DNA of 64,000 nt from Curvularia sp. ZM96 (GCA_022457065.1 JAJGBQ010000001.1:6510001-6574000), one strand, 5' to 3'; numbered from the stretch's first letter, positions 11,240-24,084 are shown. The notes: generated by a model not told the origin, from the sequence alone. Numbers and translations: made by a program.

Positions 11240-14200
11240 TTCTTATAGTGTTATAGGTTTATTATAGAATCTTATTTCGTCAGGTTTTTCTTTTATTAGC
11301 TTTACTCTTCTAGTATAATAGTAGATATTATTTTATTTCTAGTATTTCTTTAGTAGTTACTAACAGTTTTATAGATTAGCTTCGGGTTTCTATATATTTT
11401 CTAATTCTAGATATCTCTTCTACTTAACTAGCTATTTCTAGTAGAAGTCGTCGTCTTAGAAATCGTTCCTTCTAGTTTCTTAGTATCCTTAGAGGTCTTC
11501 TACGTCGTATTCGTCGTCTTCTTCTATTTCGTAGTGAAATATTTCTTATAATAGCGTTTTGGGGTCTACTAGTTCTAATAGTTTAACATAGAATCTTAGA
11601 TATATCTTAGCGTCTAGTAGTAGATCTAATATATAGGTTACTAGTCTATTTTACTTCAAAATTAAAAATAGTCTAATCTTGACGTTATCTAGTTCTTTAC
11701 TTAGTCGTTTTGTTCGAAGGTTCTTCGTGAGTAGATATACTTTATTCCCTTTTTTTAGCTAAGGTACTATTTTTCTTTTCTAGTTAATATATAAAATGCT
11801 CTAGCGTTATGTCTTTTTAAGTAATTCTTGTAACTATTCGTGTGTTTTTTTTATTTCTTTAGCCGTAGTAATAGCTACTTCTATTTTTATGCTTAGTAAA
11901 GTTCTAGTAAAGAGATTTAGATGTCTCCCGTAATTTGCGTAAAATAGTGTTTGTTCTATAGATTCTAATATTTTGTTATTATACGCTAGTTATGCTATTA
12001 GTAATAATTATATCTAATTATTTTACTAGTAATTAGTGTAGATGCGTAGGTATATTTTTATAGTTCTGTTTATTCTTTCTATTTATTTATTAGTTTTAGG
12101 ATAGTAAGCTATTAATAGCTTTCTCTTTATTTCTATTATTACTATTAAGGTTGTCTAAAAGTTTGACGTAAAGAGTTTGTCTCTATTACTAGTAATTAAC
12201 TTTAGTATTCTATAGTTCCTTATAATTCTATTGTAGAATATATATGCGAGTTATTCCGCGTCATAGTCCTTCCTAAATACAATATATACTATATATTTAG
12301 TAAATCTATCTACTATAACTAGAATTACGTCGTAGCTAATATTAGTTATAGGGTCTTTTAAGACTAGTAGTCCTATTACGAAGTCTATAGAGATGTCTAT
12401 CTAGGGTATATCTAGTAGTTTTTATACTTGTATTTCTCTATATAGTATATATATACTAGTTATACTTATTCTTCTAGCATTATTTATATTTAGTAATAAA
12501 AGTTATAACTTTGTTCTTTATTTTACTAAATTCGTAGTTTCGTTAAATTAGTTCTATTGTTCTAGCGATCCTAGAGTGTCTGTGTACTAGGTCGTTATAG
12601 TATTATTAAATAATTTCTTCTTACTAATCTTTAAGTATATCGTTCCTAATTTTAAGTATTCTATTAATAGTTCTTGCTAGTTCTAGAGATCTATCTTCGT
12701 TTTACTTAAGTATCACGGTGTTAATAACTTCTTTAGTTCCTACAATATCTAGTCTTTAGCTAAGAGCGTCTACTCTGCTATTTTCTTTTCCTAGTATATA
12801 CACTATCTTAAACTTATATTATCCTAGTAGCTTAGCCTATTAGGTCTAGCGTTAGTTAAGAGGTTTTATAGTAGTAAAGTATACTAAGTTCTTATAATCT
12901 ATATAGATAGTAAGTTCTAAGTAGCTTTCTACGTATACTCTCTAATATTTTAGATATATAACTATCGCAAGTAGTTCTTTGTCGTGTATATTATATCGTT
13001 CTTTTAGTTTTAAGAACTTTCTTAAGTAGTATGCTATTAGGTGCTATTTACTATCGATATAGATACTAGCGCAGCCTTCTAGAGCTAAGTCTAATATATT
13101 AGTTTCGAATTTTAGTAGTACTCCTAAAACGAATATTCTAAAGTATAGTAGCGTAATATATACTTTCTTAAGTATCTTAAAGACGTTATTAGCCTTATTA
13201 TTCTAGTTCTATAAGGTGTCTTTTCGTGTAAGTCGCGTTATTAGTATTACAATTTTTAAGTAGTCTTTAATAAATTCTTAGTTAAAGTTTACAAATCTAA
13301 GAAACAATTAAATGTCTGTAACGTTCTTTAGTATTAGCTAGTTCTTAATAACTTTAATCTTTTCTTCGCTTATTTATACTCTATTTATTCCTACTACGTA
13401 GCCTAGAAAGTTAACCTTAGTCTTATAAAATTCACACTTCTTTAGCTTAAGTTAAAGACTATAGTTGTTAAGAGCTTAAAGTATTTTTATAACGTGTCTA
13501 GTATAGTCCTTCTTATTCTCTAAGTAGATTAGGATATTATCTAGATAGACGATAACAAATATATCTAAATAGGGTCTAAGTACGTTATTAATAAGTGCTT
13601 AAAATATAGCTAGGGCGTTCGTAAGCCTGAACAGTATAACTATGTATTTAAAATATCTATATCTTGTTTAAAAAGCTGTTTTCTATTCTTTACCTTTCTT
13701 AATTCTAATAAGATAGTATCCGTCTCTTAGATCTAGTACTATAAAGATCTTTACTTAAGACAATTAATTCTAGAGTTCTTTAATATTTAGTAGTAGGTAT
13801 CGATTCTTAACTATAATATCGTTTAGTTTTCTATAGTTAACGCATAGTCGATCTATTCTATCCTTCTTTAGTACGAACATGACTAGATATCCTACTAGAG
13901 ATATTAACGGTCGTATATAGCCTTTAGCTAATAACTTGTCTAGGTACTCTCGTAGTACTATAAGTTCTCGTTCTAATTGTTAATAAATTAGGCTAAAAGT
14001 TAGTTACTTTTCTTCCTATAAGACTATCTTATAGTTCTAGAGTTAATGCTTTAGTAACGCTTGTTCGTCTACTACTTCCTAAAATAGATATTCGAATCTT
14101 CTATATTATTTAGGGATCTCTAGAGTTGCGCTTTTCTCCTATTTACCTCTAGCTTCGTGATCCGTTAGTCTAGTATTAGTATCTACTAGGTTTAGCTTTC

Positions 14201-16560
14201 TATCTAGAGAACTACCTTTTAAGTACGCTTCTCTTTCTACGTTATTGTACTACTTAGCAATGTTACTCTTATCTACTATTAAACTCTACTAATATCTAGA
14301 CTAGCTTATAGTTACGCCTAGTCTATAGTACTTAAATTAAAACACTTTCGACTTCTAGTTAATCCGCGGGTTATATTTCTATAGCTATAGAAGTCCTAAT
14401 ATAATATCATAGATAGCTAGTCTAAGAACGTCTAGGTTAATTCTTTTCTTATACTCTTAGATACTAAGCGTTACTTGTTTAATCTTATGTATTATCTCGT
14501 TTCCTTTTAGCATTAATTTACTAGTAGTAATATGTAGTAGATATAGATATTGTTTCTATAGCTACGAAAGTCCTACTTTCTAGGCTGCGTGCGCTAAAAC
14601 GTAGTTATTCTATGCTTCTAAATCTACTAGTGCCTATATCTATGTTCTATTAAGCTTTACTATAAGCTTAATTAATCCTAGAGAGTTTACTATATTAATT
14701 TCCCTAGAGGGGCCGCGTTCTCTTATCGCTAGCCTAAAAAAGACTATAGCTCCTCGTAGCTATAATATTCTTTAGCGTCTTAGTACTTATCGCACTTATT
14801 ACTTAGGCATGTTTGCTAATATAGCTAGTTATACTCTCTAGTAGTGCTATCTTCGTTCTTATATATAATCTACATATAGACGACGTCCATTACGTTTTCG
14901 TATTCTAGAAAATAAATCGTTTCTCTTTTCTTCTATAGGTGTTTAGTATATAGGTTATTCTTATATTTGTACTAATTCTATTTATATCTAGGTTCTTCTT
15001 AAACCTTCTTTAGTAACTATTCTTCGTTCTATTTTACGTTCTAGTATTTTAGACAGAACTTAGTAGTGTATATAGTCTAGTATAACTTGCTATGTTGCGG
15101 GTTATTCGCGTTATACTAATATTAACTAATTTAGTATATATTATTATTAGTCTAGGCTTCTTATGCCTTCTATGCCTATTATAGTATGTCCGTCTTTTCT
15201 TGCTAGTAGGGTTATTAGTACTATTCGTTGTATTAGTGCGTTCTCTCTTATAGTCTCTAAATATTAGTAGAGATATATGCGTAGTTAGGTAGATTTTACG
15301 TAGTTTTAATCTCGTAGAAGTTAATCTTAGAGTAGAGATGCTATAAGTTATAGTATATTAGGAGTAGTATTCCTAGTTACGTGTGGTCGTACACGATGTA
15401 CTCTTATTTAAGTATTTCGTTTAACTTCTAAATCTAAGTTTCTACATAGTAGGTGTTGTCTTGACTAGGTAATCGTGCTAGTGTGGCTAGTTAATACTTC
15501 TCCTTAAAGCTAGCTATCTTTTTATACTTTGTCTTAGGCGTTTAAGGTTCCTTTTCCTTATTAGATGCTTCTAGAGCTATGAGGGTAATGTCTTCGAATC
15601 TCTCGAGAAGCTCTTCTTCCCCGTCAGGTGCGGTTAGCGTTAGTCGGGTAATAATATTCTATTTCTTATTATTGTCGAGTTCTAACTTTCTTTATATTAT
15701 ATTAAGCTATCGCTTAACCTTATTCGTGTCTACGCTTTAGCAGTCTTATGCTATATAGCCTTCCTTGCTATACTTATAGTAGTAGAACGTCTTTTTAGAT
15801 CGTTTCTTATTATTCCTTTCTAGCCTCTTGCCTTTATTAAGGTTATTAAGGTATATTAGTTCTATACTAAATCTATAGTAGGCTCCTAGGGTCCTAGAAG
15901 TATAGTTTCGTTATTTTCCTATATTAGACTATAAACGTTAGTATTAGTTTTGTCAAGGCTAATTATTCGAGCTTTTCTAGTTGCGCGTTCCTTTCGTAAA
16001 TAGTCGTTCTTCTAATACGAGTTTATAAAGTTTATTATCGAGTCTTATAGCTTTAGTTATAAGTTCCTCTAGGTTAGTAATTAAGATTCTAGTTCTTATA
16101 AGTTCCCTACGTACTAAGAGTTTAAGACCTTATTTATACATTCGCATAAGAGCGTTATCGTTCTAGTCAATTCTCGTAGCGTACTATTAGAATAGGGTTA
16201 TGTAGTTAGTAGTAGGCCCTATCTATTATAGGGTCTAGATCTTTTATTCTATAACTACTAATTCTTTAAATAGTAAGAAGTTTTATCGCATTTTAGTTTT
16301 AAAGGCGTTCTAGTCTTTGACTAGGGTAGTATTATTAGTATCTTCGATAGATTCGTCTATATAGCATTAGATAATAGAGTTAGCCTATTTCTCTACGTTA
16401 TCTTAAAAGTACGTAGAGGCCAAGACGACCTTATTGTCGTTATTAATCCTATCTCTCTAGAGATAGAAGTAATAGTTAACCTAGAGGAGCTAAGCTTCGA
16501 GCTTATTACGGTCGCCATAGTATAAGTTAGGCTTGTTACTAAGGTTAGTAGATCCTCTAG
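11240..16560 (-). pseudogene. gag-pol relic of D1
   Basis: Reading downward on the minus strand, gag occupies about 16560-15600, with its zinc-knuckle region near 15790. The protease DSG region is near 14620 and reverse transcriptase about 14010-13290 (YLDNILIY readable near 13540). RNase H is about 13160-12780, integrase about 12660-11850, and a chromodomain (DEYDVEDL) about 11560-11440. The protein parallels D2 closely but is saturated with TAG/TAA codons. It cannot be expressed as protein. Confidence 0.78.
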
Positions 16561-16617
16561 TCTAGAAAGCGTCTAGGGTATTTATAGCAATATCGCTTAT
16601 TATAAGGGTATTTAAAG

Positions 16618-16795
16618 TATTAAGAGTAGATCTTAAGTAGAAGTAATATAAGACTTCTAGTATTAAGACTCTAAAGTTAGTTTTCGCGGATAAAGTAATA
16701 GGGTAATATAAACAGTATCTCTATAAGTAACTATTATATTATAGATACTTATACTCGTAACTTAAGTTAAACACATTAAGCTATAAGAGTCTAAT
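16618..16795 (-). repeat. 5' LTR of D1, outer fragment (rest at 23749-23996)
   Basis: This fragment is the R/U5 side of the D1 5' LTR, cut by D2 at a CTAAT target. The terminal TG reads TA here after mutation. The remaining 248 bp lie beyond D2 and end GTAACA at 23996. Confidence 0.83.
16791..16795. repeat. Target-site duplication CTAAT, left copy (element D2)
   Basis: CTAAT immediately precedes the 5' LTR of D2. The same bases follow its 3' LTR at 23744-23748, inside what was a continuous D1 LTR. Confidence 0.88.
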
Positions 16796-17246
16796 TGTTA
16801 CGAACCTGAGCAGAGGGGACAACGCAAGATATGGAAAGAATGAAGGAAGGGGCCATGTCCAAGACCTCTTTCAGAGGACGGGACATACTTAGCTAATGAC
16901 GTATAAGTAATCATACATCCCACAGGCTTGGCGGAATGCCACCATGGGACATGTCACGTGTGTCCCATAGATCCTATATAATCCCACAACGTTCCACGCA
17001 TGGGATACTATAAGACACTGTAGGACAGTATAGGACATAGGACATTCACTTAGTATATAGGAATAGGTATTAGGCCCTTCTGGCTCGATGTGTTTAACTT
17101 AAGTTACGAGTACAAGTATCTACAATATAATAGTTACTTGCAGAGACATTGTTTATATCACCCTATTGCTTCATCCGCGAAAAATAACCTTAGAGTCTTG
17201 ACACTAGAAGTCTTATATTACTTCCACTCAAGATCTACTCTTAATA
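16796..17246 (+). repeat. 5' LTR of D2
   Basis: It begins TGTTACGAACCTGAGCAG. The terminal CA reads TA after mutation. The length equals that of the 3' LTR. A small open frame inside it (from 17090) is duplicated in the 3' LTR and is part of the repeat, not a gene. Confidence 0.9.
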
Positions 17247-17254
17247 CTTTGAAC

Positions 17255-18472
17255 ACCCTTACGATAAGCGACATTGCTATAAACACCCTAGACGCTTCCT
17301 AGGCTAGAGGATCCGCCAACCTTAGTAACAAGCCTGACTTGTACTATGGCGACCGCAACAAGCTTGAAGCTTGGCTCCTCTAGGTCGACCGTTACTTCTA
17401 TCTCTAGGGAGATAGGATTGACGACGATAATAAGGTCGTCTTGGCCTCCACGTACCTTCGAGGTGACGCAGAGAAATAGGCCAACCCTATTATCCAACGT
17501 TATATAGACGAATCTATCGAAGATACTAATAATACTACCCTAGTCGAGGACTAGGACGCCTTTAAAACTAAAATGCGACAAAACTTCTCACTATTTAAAG
17601 AATTAGTAGTTGCGGAACAAAAGATTCAGACCCTATAATAGACTGGGCCTGCCGCCGACTACACGACCCTATTCTAACAGTACGCCACGAGAATTAACTG
17701 GGACGATAACGCTCTCATGCGCATGTACAAACAAGGTCTCAAACCCTTAGTGCGCAGGGAACTTATAAGAACTAGAACTTTAATTACTAATTTAGAGGAA
17801 CTTATGACTAAAGCCGTGAGACTTAACAACGAACTTTACGAACTCGTATTAGAAGAACGACTGTTTACGAAGGGAACGCGCAACTAGAAAAGCTCGAACG
17901 ATTAGCCTCGACAAAACTAATACCGACGTTTATAGCCCAACACGGGAAAACAACGAAACTATACTTCTAGGACCCTAGGAGCCTACCGTGGATTCGGTAC
18001 AGAACTAATGCACCTCGACAACCTTAACAAAGGCTAAGGGCTAGGAAGAAATAACAAGAAACGACCTAAGAAGACGTTTAACTACTATAAGTGTGGTAAG
18101 GAAGGCCACATAGCACGCGATTGCCGAAGCACAGACACGAATAAGGTCAAGCAACAGCTTAATGTAATGCGAAGAAAGTCGGAACTCGACGATAATAAAA
18201 AGTGGAACATCATCACCCAACCTACGCTAACCACACCTAACGGGGAAGAAGAGCTTCTTAAGGGATTTGAAGACATTACCCTCACAGCTCTAGAAGCATC
18301 TGATGAAGATGACGAACCTCCAAGCGACGAGGAATATGAGACACCTAAGGAAAAGGGACCTCAGACGCCCAAGACAAAGTACGAAAAGATGGCTAGCTTT
18401 AAGGAGAAGTATCGACTAGCCACACTAGCACGATTGCCTAGTCGAGACAACACCTATTATGTGGAAACTTAG
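17255..18472 (+). pseudogene. gag relic of D2
   Basis: The frame encodes a Gag-like capsid region (KLEAWLL, VDRYFYL, ATRINWDDNALM), then a zinc knuckle near 18084-18125 (KCGKEGHIARDC). An acidic, Pro-rich open segment of 101 codons (18167-18472) follows. Several stops interrupt the capsid part at former Gln or Trp codons. The Gag/Pol junction is not clear. Confidence 0.75.
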
Positions 18473-19199
18473 ATTCGGAAGTTAAACGAAATACTCGGAC
18501 AAGAGCACATTGTGTACAACCACACGCAACTAGGAATACTACTCCTGATGTACTATAACTTATAGCATCTCCGCTCTAAGATCGACTTCTACGAGATTAA
18601 AACCACGCAAAGCCTACCCGACTACGCGCACATCTCCGCCAACATTTAAAGACTATAAGAGAGAACGCACCGATGCAACGAACAGCACCAACAACCCTGC
18701 TAGCAAGAAAAGACGGATATACCGCAATAGGCACAGAAGGCACAAGAAGCCTAGACTAACGACAACATATACTAAATTAGTCAACACTAGTATAACGCGA
18801 ATAACCCGCAATATAGCAAGTTGCACTAGACTGCATACACTACCGAGTTCTGTCTAAAATACTAGAACGCTAAACAGAACGAAGGATGGTCACTAAAGAA
18901 GGTTTAAGGAGAACCTAGATGTAAATAGAATTAGTACGAATGCAAGAACGACCTATGCGCCAAATATCTATAGAAGAAGAGGGAAATAATTTATTTCCTA
19001 GGACACGAAGACGCAGCAGACGTCGTCCACATGTAGATTATATACGGAAACGAAGACGGCACTACTAGAGAGTGTAACTAACTACATTGGCAAACATGCC
19101 TGAACAATGAGTGCGACAAGCACTAAGACGCCAAAGAATATCATGGCTACGAAGAACCACAGTCTTTTTTAGGCCAGCGACAAGAGAACGCGGCCCCTC

Positions 19200-22100
19200 T
19201 AGGGAAATTAACATAGTAAACTCCCTAGGATTGATCAAGCTCATAGTGAAGCTTAACGGAACACGGATGTAGGCACTAGTAGATTCAGGAGCATAGGATA
19301 ACTATGTTTCAGCGCACGCAGCCAAGAAAGCAGGACTTTCGCAACTACGGAAACAACATCCATATCCACTACATGTTGCCACTAGCGAGTTAATGCCAAA
19401 AGGAAACGAAATAACACACGAGGTTAAACAAGTGACGCTCAGCATCCAAGAGCATAAGGAGGAAATTAACCTAGACGTCCTTAGACTAGCTATCCACGAC
19501 ATTATATTAGGACTCCTATGGCTACGGAAACACAACCCGCGGATTGACTAGAAGTCGAAGGTGTTTCAATTTAAGTGCTGCGGACTAGGCGCAACCGCAA
19601 GCCAGCCTAGATATTAGCAGAGTTCGATGGCAGATAAGAGTAACATTACCAAGCAGTGCAATAACGCAGAAAGAGAAGCGTACTTGAAAGGTAGTTCCCT
19701 TAATAGGAAGCCAAACCTAGCAGATACCGATACTAGGCTAACGGATCACGAAGCTAGAGGTAAACAGGAGAAGAGCGCAACTCTGGAGATCCCTGAATAG
19801 TACAGAAGATTCGAACATCTATTTTAGGAAGTAGTAGACGAACAAGCGTTACTAAAGCATTAACCCTGGGACCATGAGATAGTCTTATAGAAAGGAAAGC
19901 AACCGACTTTTGGCCTAATTTATTAATAATTGGAACGAGAACTTGCAGTACTACGAGAGTACCTAGACAAGTTATTAGCCAAAGGCTATATACGACCGTC
20001 AACATCTCTAGTAGGATACCTAGTCATGTTCGTACTAAAGAAGGACGGAATAGATCGACTATGCGTCGACTATAGAAAACTAAACGACATCACGGTTAAG
20101 AATTGATACCTACTACCGAACATTAAAGAACTCTGGGATTGATTGTCTCGAGCAAAGATCTTCACAGCATTAGATCTAAGAGACGGATACTATCTTATTA
20201 GAATTAAGGAAGGTAAAGAATGGAAAACGGCTTTCCGAACACGATACGGACACTACGAATACACAGTTATACCGTTCGGGCTCACGAACGCCCTAGCCAC
20301 ATTTTAAGTACTTATTAATAACGTACTTAGACCCTATTTGGATATATTCGTCATCGCCTACCTAGATAACATTCTAATCTACTTAGAGAATAAGAAGGAC
20401 CACACTGGACACGTTATAAAAGTACTTCAAGCTCTTGACGACTATAGCCTTCGACTTAAGCTGAAGAAGTGTGAATTTCACAAGACTAAGGTCAACTTTC
20501 TAGGCTACGTAGTAGGGATAAACGGAGTATAAATGAGCGAAGAAAAGATTGAAGTTATTAAGAACTGGCCAACACCGAAGAACGTCACGGACATTTAATT
20601 ATTTCTTGGATTCGTAAACTTTAACTAAGAATTTATCAAAGATTACTCTAAGATCGCGACACTAATGACGCGGCTCACACGAAAAGATACCCTATAGAAC
20701 TGGGATGAAAAGGCCGACAATGCCTTTAAGACACTTAAGGAAGCATGTATTACGCCACCATGCTTTAGGATATTCGTTTTAGGAGTACTACTGAAATTCG
20801 AAACTGATGCATTGGACTTAGCCTTAGAAGGCTGCGCTAGCATCTACATTAATGGTAAATAGCACCTGATAGCATATTACTTAAGAAAGTTCTTAGGACT
20901 AGAAGAATAATACGACGTACACGACAAGGAACTACTTGCGATAGTTGCATGTCTAAAATATTGGAGAGTATACGCAGAAAGCTGCTTAGAACTTACCGTC
21001 TATACGGATTACAAGAACTTAGTACACTTCACCACCACGAAACCTCTTAATCGACGCCAGACCCGCTAGGCTAAGCTACTCGGACAATACAAATTTAAGA
21101 TTGTGTACACACTAGGAAAAGAAAACGGTAGAGCAGACGCTCTTAGCCGAAGACTAGATATCGCAGGAACTAAAGAAGTTATCGACACCGCGATACTCAA
21201 GCAAAACGAAGATGGATCCCTAGAACTAGCAAGGACTATTAATAGAATACTCAAAATTAGGAACGATGTACATGAAGACTAGCAAGAAGAAATTATTCGA
21301 TAACATCACGACGATCTAGTACACGGATACCCTAGGATCGCTAGAATAATAGAACTGATTTGACGAAACTACGAATTTAGCAAAATGAAGGATAAGATCA
21401 CAGTCTTTATTGCTAAATGCGAACAATGCTAGAAGAACAAGCATAGCATATATGCACTATACGGAGAAATGCAAGCACAAGAACTGCTAGATGTACCCTG
21501 GATAGACATCTCTATGGACTTCGTAACAGGACTACTAGTCTTAAAAGACCCTACAACCAACATTGGCTACGACGCAATTCTAGTTGTAGTAGACAGATTT
21601 ACTAAGTACGTAGTATACATCGCATTTAGGAAAGATTACGATGTAGAACAACTCGCATACATATTCTACGACAGAATTACGAGGAACTATGGAATACTAA
21701 AGTCAATCACTAGCGATAGAGACAAGCTCTTTACATCAAACTTTTAGACTACCTTAATGGCAATAATAGGAATAAAAAGAAAGCTATCTACAGCTTACCA
21801 TCTAGAAACTAATAGACAAATAGAAAGAATAAACAGAACTATGAAAACATACCTACGCATCTACACTAACTATTAGCAGAACAATTAGATACAATTATTA
21901 CTAATGGCACAATTAGCATATAATAATAAAACATCGGAATCTATAGGACAAACACTATTTTACGCAAATCACGGGAGACATCTAAATCTCTTTACTAGAA
22001 CTTTACTAAGCATAAAAACGGAAGCAGCCATTGCAATAGCTAAAGAACTAAAGAAAACACACGAACAACTACGAGAATTACTCGAAAAGGCATAACGCTA

Positions 22101-22620
22101 GAGTATTTTATATGTTAACTAGAAAAGAAAAATAGCACCTTAGCTAAAGAAGGGGGATAAAGTATACCTACTCACGAAGAACCTTCGAACGAAACGACTA
22201 AGTAAAGGACTAGACAACGTCAAGGTTAGACCATTTTTAATTTCGAAGCAAAACGGACTAGTAACCTATATATTAGATCTACCACTAGACGCCAAGATAC
22301 ACCTAAGATTCTATGTTAAACTATTAGAACTAGCAGACCCCGAAACGCTATTACAAGAAACATTCCACTACGAAACAGAAGAAGACGACGAATATGACGT
22401 AGAAGATCTCCGAGGATACTAAGAGACTGGAAGAAACGATTTCCGAGATGACGACTTCTACCAAGAATAGCTAGTCAAATAGAAAGGATACCTAGAGTTA
22501 GAAAACACATGGGAACCCGAAGCTAACCTACAAAATTGTCAGCAACTGTTAAAGAAATACTAGAAACAAAACAACATCTATTACTACACTGGAAGAGCAA
22601 AGCTAATAAAAGGAAAACCC
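19200..22620 (+). pseudogene. pol relic of D2 (protease-RT-RNase H-integrase-chromodomain)
   Basis: The aspartyl protease motif ALVDSGA is readable near 19271-19291. Reverse transcriptase runs about 19920-20640, with catalytic YLDN at about 20359. RNase H occupies about 20700-21130. Integrase includes an open stretch at 21469-21747 (WIDISMDFVTGL, VVVDRFTKY). A chromodomain with DEYDVEDL ... ENTWEPE lies at about 22386-22530. Scattered TAG/TAA codons make it defective, but it is the most readable pol in the window. Confidence 0.82.
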
Positions 22621-22681
22621 GACGAAATAAGATTCTATAACGAACCAACAACACCGGAGCCACAGAAAGGGAAACATACCA

Positions 22682-23248
22682 TCAAAAAGAAGAAGCAGGC
22701 GCATCACCAGCCTCGCCAACAGCCTCGGCAAAACCAGGATCACCCTCCAGAAAGGAAGGCATAAAGGCACTCCAATCCAAGGCGGAAGTACCAGGCATCA
22801 GGCCACCCTCCAAGGTGGACACCTCCTGATTCACCCACTCCATCGCCTCCAGAGCCTCGATGTCCTCCACAAACTTTCCCGACTCATTAATCTACTGTTG
22901 CTCACGACGTTTTAACAACTTTCGTTGTTTACGAAGACGGTCTTTCTTCGCACGAGCCGCCATTAACGACTGCAAGGCCGCAGCTTCCGCTGCATCCGCA
23001 TCCGCTTCTTGCTGCTCTAGACGCGCGAGCTCTTAATCCAGTTTTTCGAAGTTCGGAACCGGAACCTCCACCAGAACGCACGACTTCACCCCGTTACGAT
23101 AACAATTTCCACACTCTTTCTTTAACGACGACATCCGGCACTCCAAATTCTTCTTTGCGCAATATTAACAAGAAACCATCGCGAGTTCTCTAGTTCGGTT
23201 AATTCGATCACCAAGCGCGTGACGATGGGCAGTACTCCTAGACACCAT
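22682..23248 (-). pseudogene. Antisense reading frame of D2 (cysteine-pair, coiled-coil, acidic-tail protein)
   Basis: From an ATG at 23248 the minus strand encodes 188 residues ending at a TGA at 22682. Only three stops interrupt it, and each is a TAA or TAG explained by one C-to-T change in CAA or CAG. The layout has three parts. First is a basic start (MVSRSTAHRHALGD) with a six-cysteine block (YCAKKNLEC, then ECGNC and KSC). Second is an Ala/Glu/Lys/Arg-rich predicted coiled coil. Third is an acidic Trp-containing tail (EDIEALEAMEW). That combination resembles a small DNA-binding regulator, but this is inference. It overlaps no pol domain and lies between pol and the 3' LTR. Confidence 0.65.
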
Positions 23249-23292
23249 GACGGTTAGCTCATGAGGACATGAAGCCAGGAAGGGGAGGATAG

Positions 23293-23743
23293 TGTTACGA
23301 ACCTGAGCAGAGGGGACAACGCAAGATATGGAAAGAATGAAGGAAGGGGCCATGTCCAAGACCTCTTTCAGAGGACGGGACATACTCAGCTAATGACGTA
23401 TGAGTAATCATACATCCCACAGGCTTGGCGGAACGCCACTATAGGACATGTCACGTGTGTCCCACAGATCCCATATAATCCCACAACGTTCCACGCATGG
23501 GATACCATGAGACACTGTAGGACAGTATAGGACATAGGACATTCACTTAGTATATAGGAATAGGCATTAGGCCCTTCTAGCTCGATGTGTTCAACTTAAG
23601 TTACGAGTACAAGTATCTACAATACAATAGTTACTTGCAGAGACATTGTTCATATCACCCTGTTGCTTCATCCGCGAAAAACAACCTCAGAGTCTTGACA
23701 CCAGAAGTCTTATATTACTTCCACTCAAGATCCACTCTTAACA
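23293..23743 (+). repeat. 3' LTR of D2
   Basis: It begins TGTTACGAACCTGAGCAG and ends CTCTTAACA. It differs from the 5' LTR by scattered transitions, mostly C-T or G-A. This agrees with one transposition followed by mild RIP. Confidence 0.9.
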
Positions 23744-23748
23744 CTAAT
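23744..23748. repeat. Target-site duplication CTAAT, right copy (element D2)
   Basis: It pairs with 16791-16795. The D1 LTR continues directly after it. Confidence 0.88.
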
Positions 23749-23996
23749 ACCTATTTCTATATACTTATAATACTTATAACTCTTAGTTAGAGGAGTCTAA
23801 GGATTACTTAGTAGCTAATGTACGAGAAGCTTTCCTCTATAGCTTATGTATAAGGAGTCTGCCAAGACCCTTCCTCGTGCATAGAGGTCTAAGGGAGTCA
23901 CGTGACACTGACCCCCGCGTTACATATAGCCCTATCGACTGGGTGTCGATGTTCCTTAACTTAACCGCCGTGCCTCCTTCCTTTAGGTTCGTAACA
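23749..23996 (-). repeat. 5' LTR of D1, inner fragment (U3 side)
   Basis: It continues the interrupted LTR and matches 10400-10647. Together with 16618-16795 it restores the 426-bp LTR length exactly once one CTAAT copy is removed. Confidence 0.83.
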
Positions 23997-24001
23997 TTAA
24001 G
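23997..24001. repeat. Target-site duplication TTAAG, right copy (element D1)
   Basis: It pairs with 10217-10221. The family-1 internal sequence resumes immediately after it. Confidence 0.85.
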
Positions 24002-24084
24002 TAAAAAAGAGTCGAAAGAAGCGTTAGCCTATAACTAGCCTAAGTTAGTTAACTATTTAGGTAGCGATAGTCTAGTTGTCGGAA

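Larger units (their letters stand above)
16796..23743 (+). mobile_element. Full-length family-2 Ty3/Gypsy element D2, the best preserved copy
   Basis: Two 451-bp LTRs (16796-17246 and 23293-23743) enclose a 6,046-bp interior with gag, protease, RT, RNase H, integrase and chromodomain on the plus strand. An antisense frame precedes the 3' LTR. The element is bounded by a CTAAT duplication. Stops are far fewer than in D1, and open stretches of 60-100 codons survive. It inserted into an existing D1 LTR, so it is younger. Confidence 0.9.
10222..23996 (-). mobile_element. Full-length family-2 Ty3/Gypsy element D1, minus strand, split by D2
   Basis: The left LTR is 10222-10647 (426 bp). The right LTR is 16618-16795 plus 23749-23996 (178 + 248 = 426 bp), split by the inserted element D2. 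The interior (10648-16617) reads gag to pol on the minus strand. It is flanked by a TTAAG duplication. RIP is heavy: nearly every Gln codon of gag-pol reads as a stop. Confidence 0.87.

Noticed and set aside
17090..17302. Small open frame, repeated almost identically at 23587-23790
   Set aside because: Both lie inside the D2 LTRs; the repetition comes from LTR identity, not from a gene.
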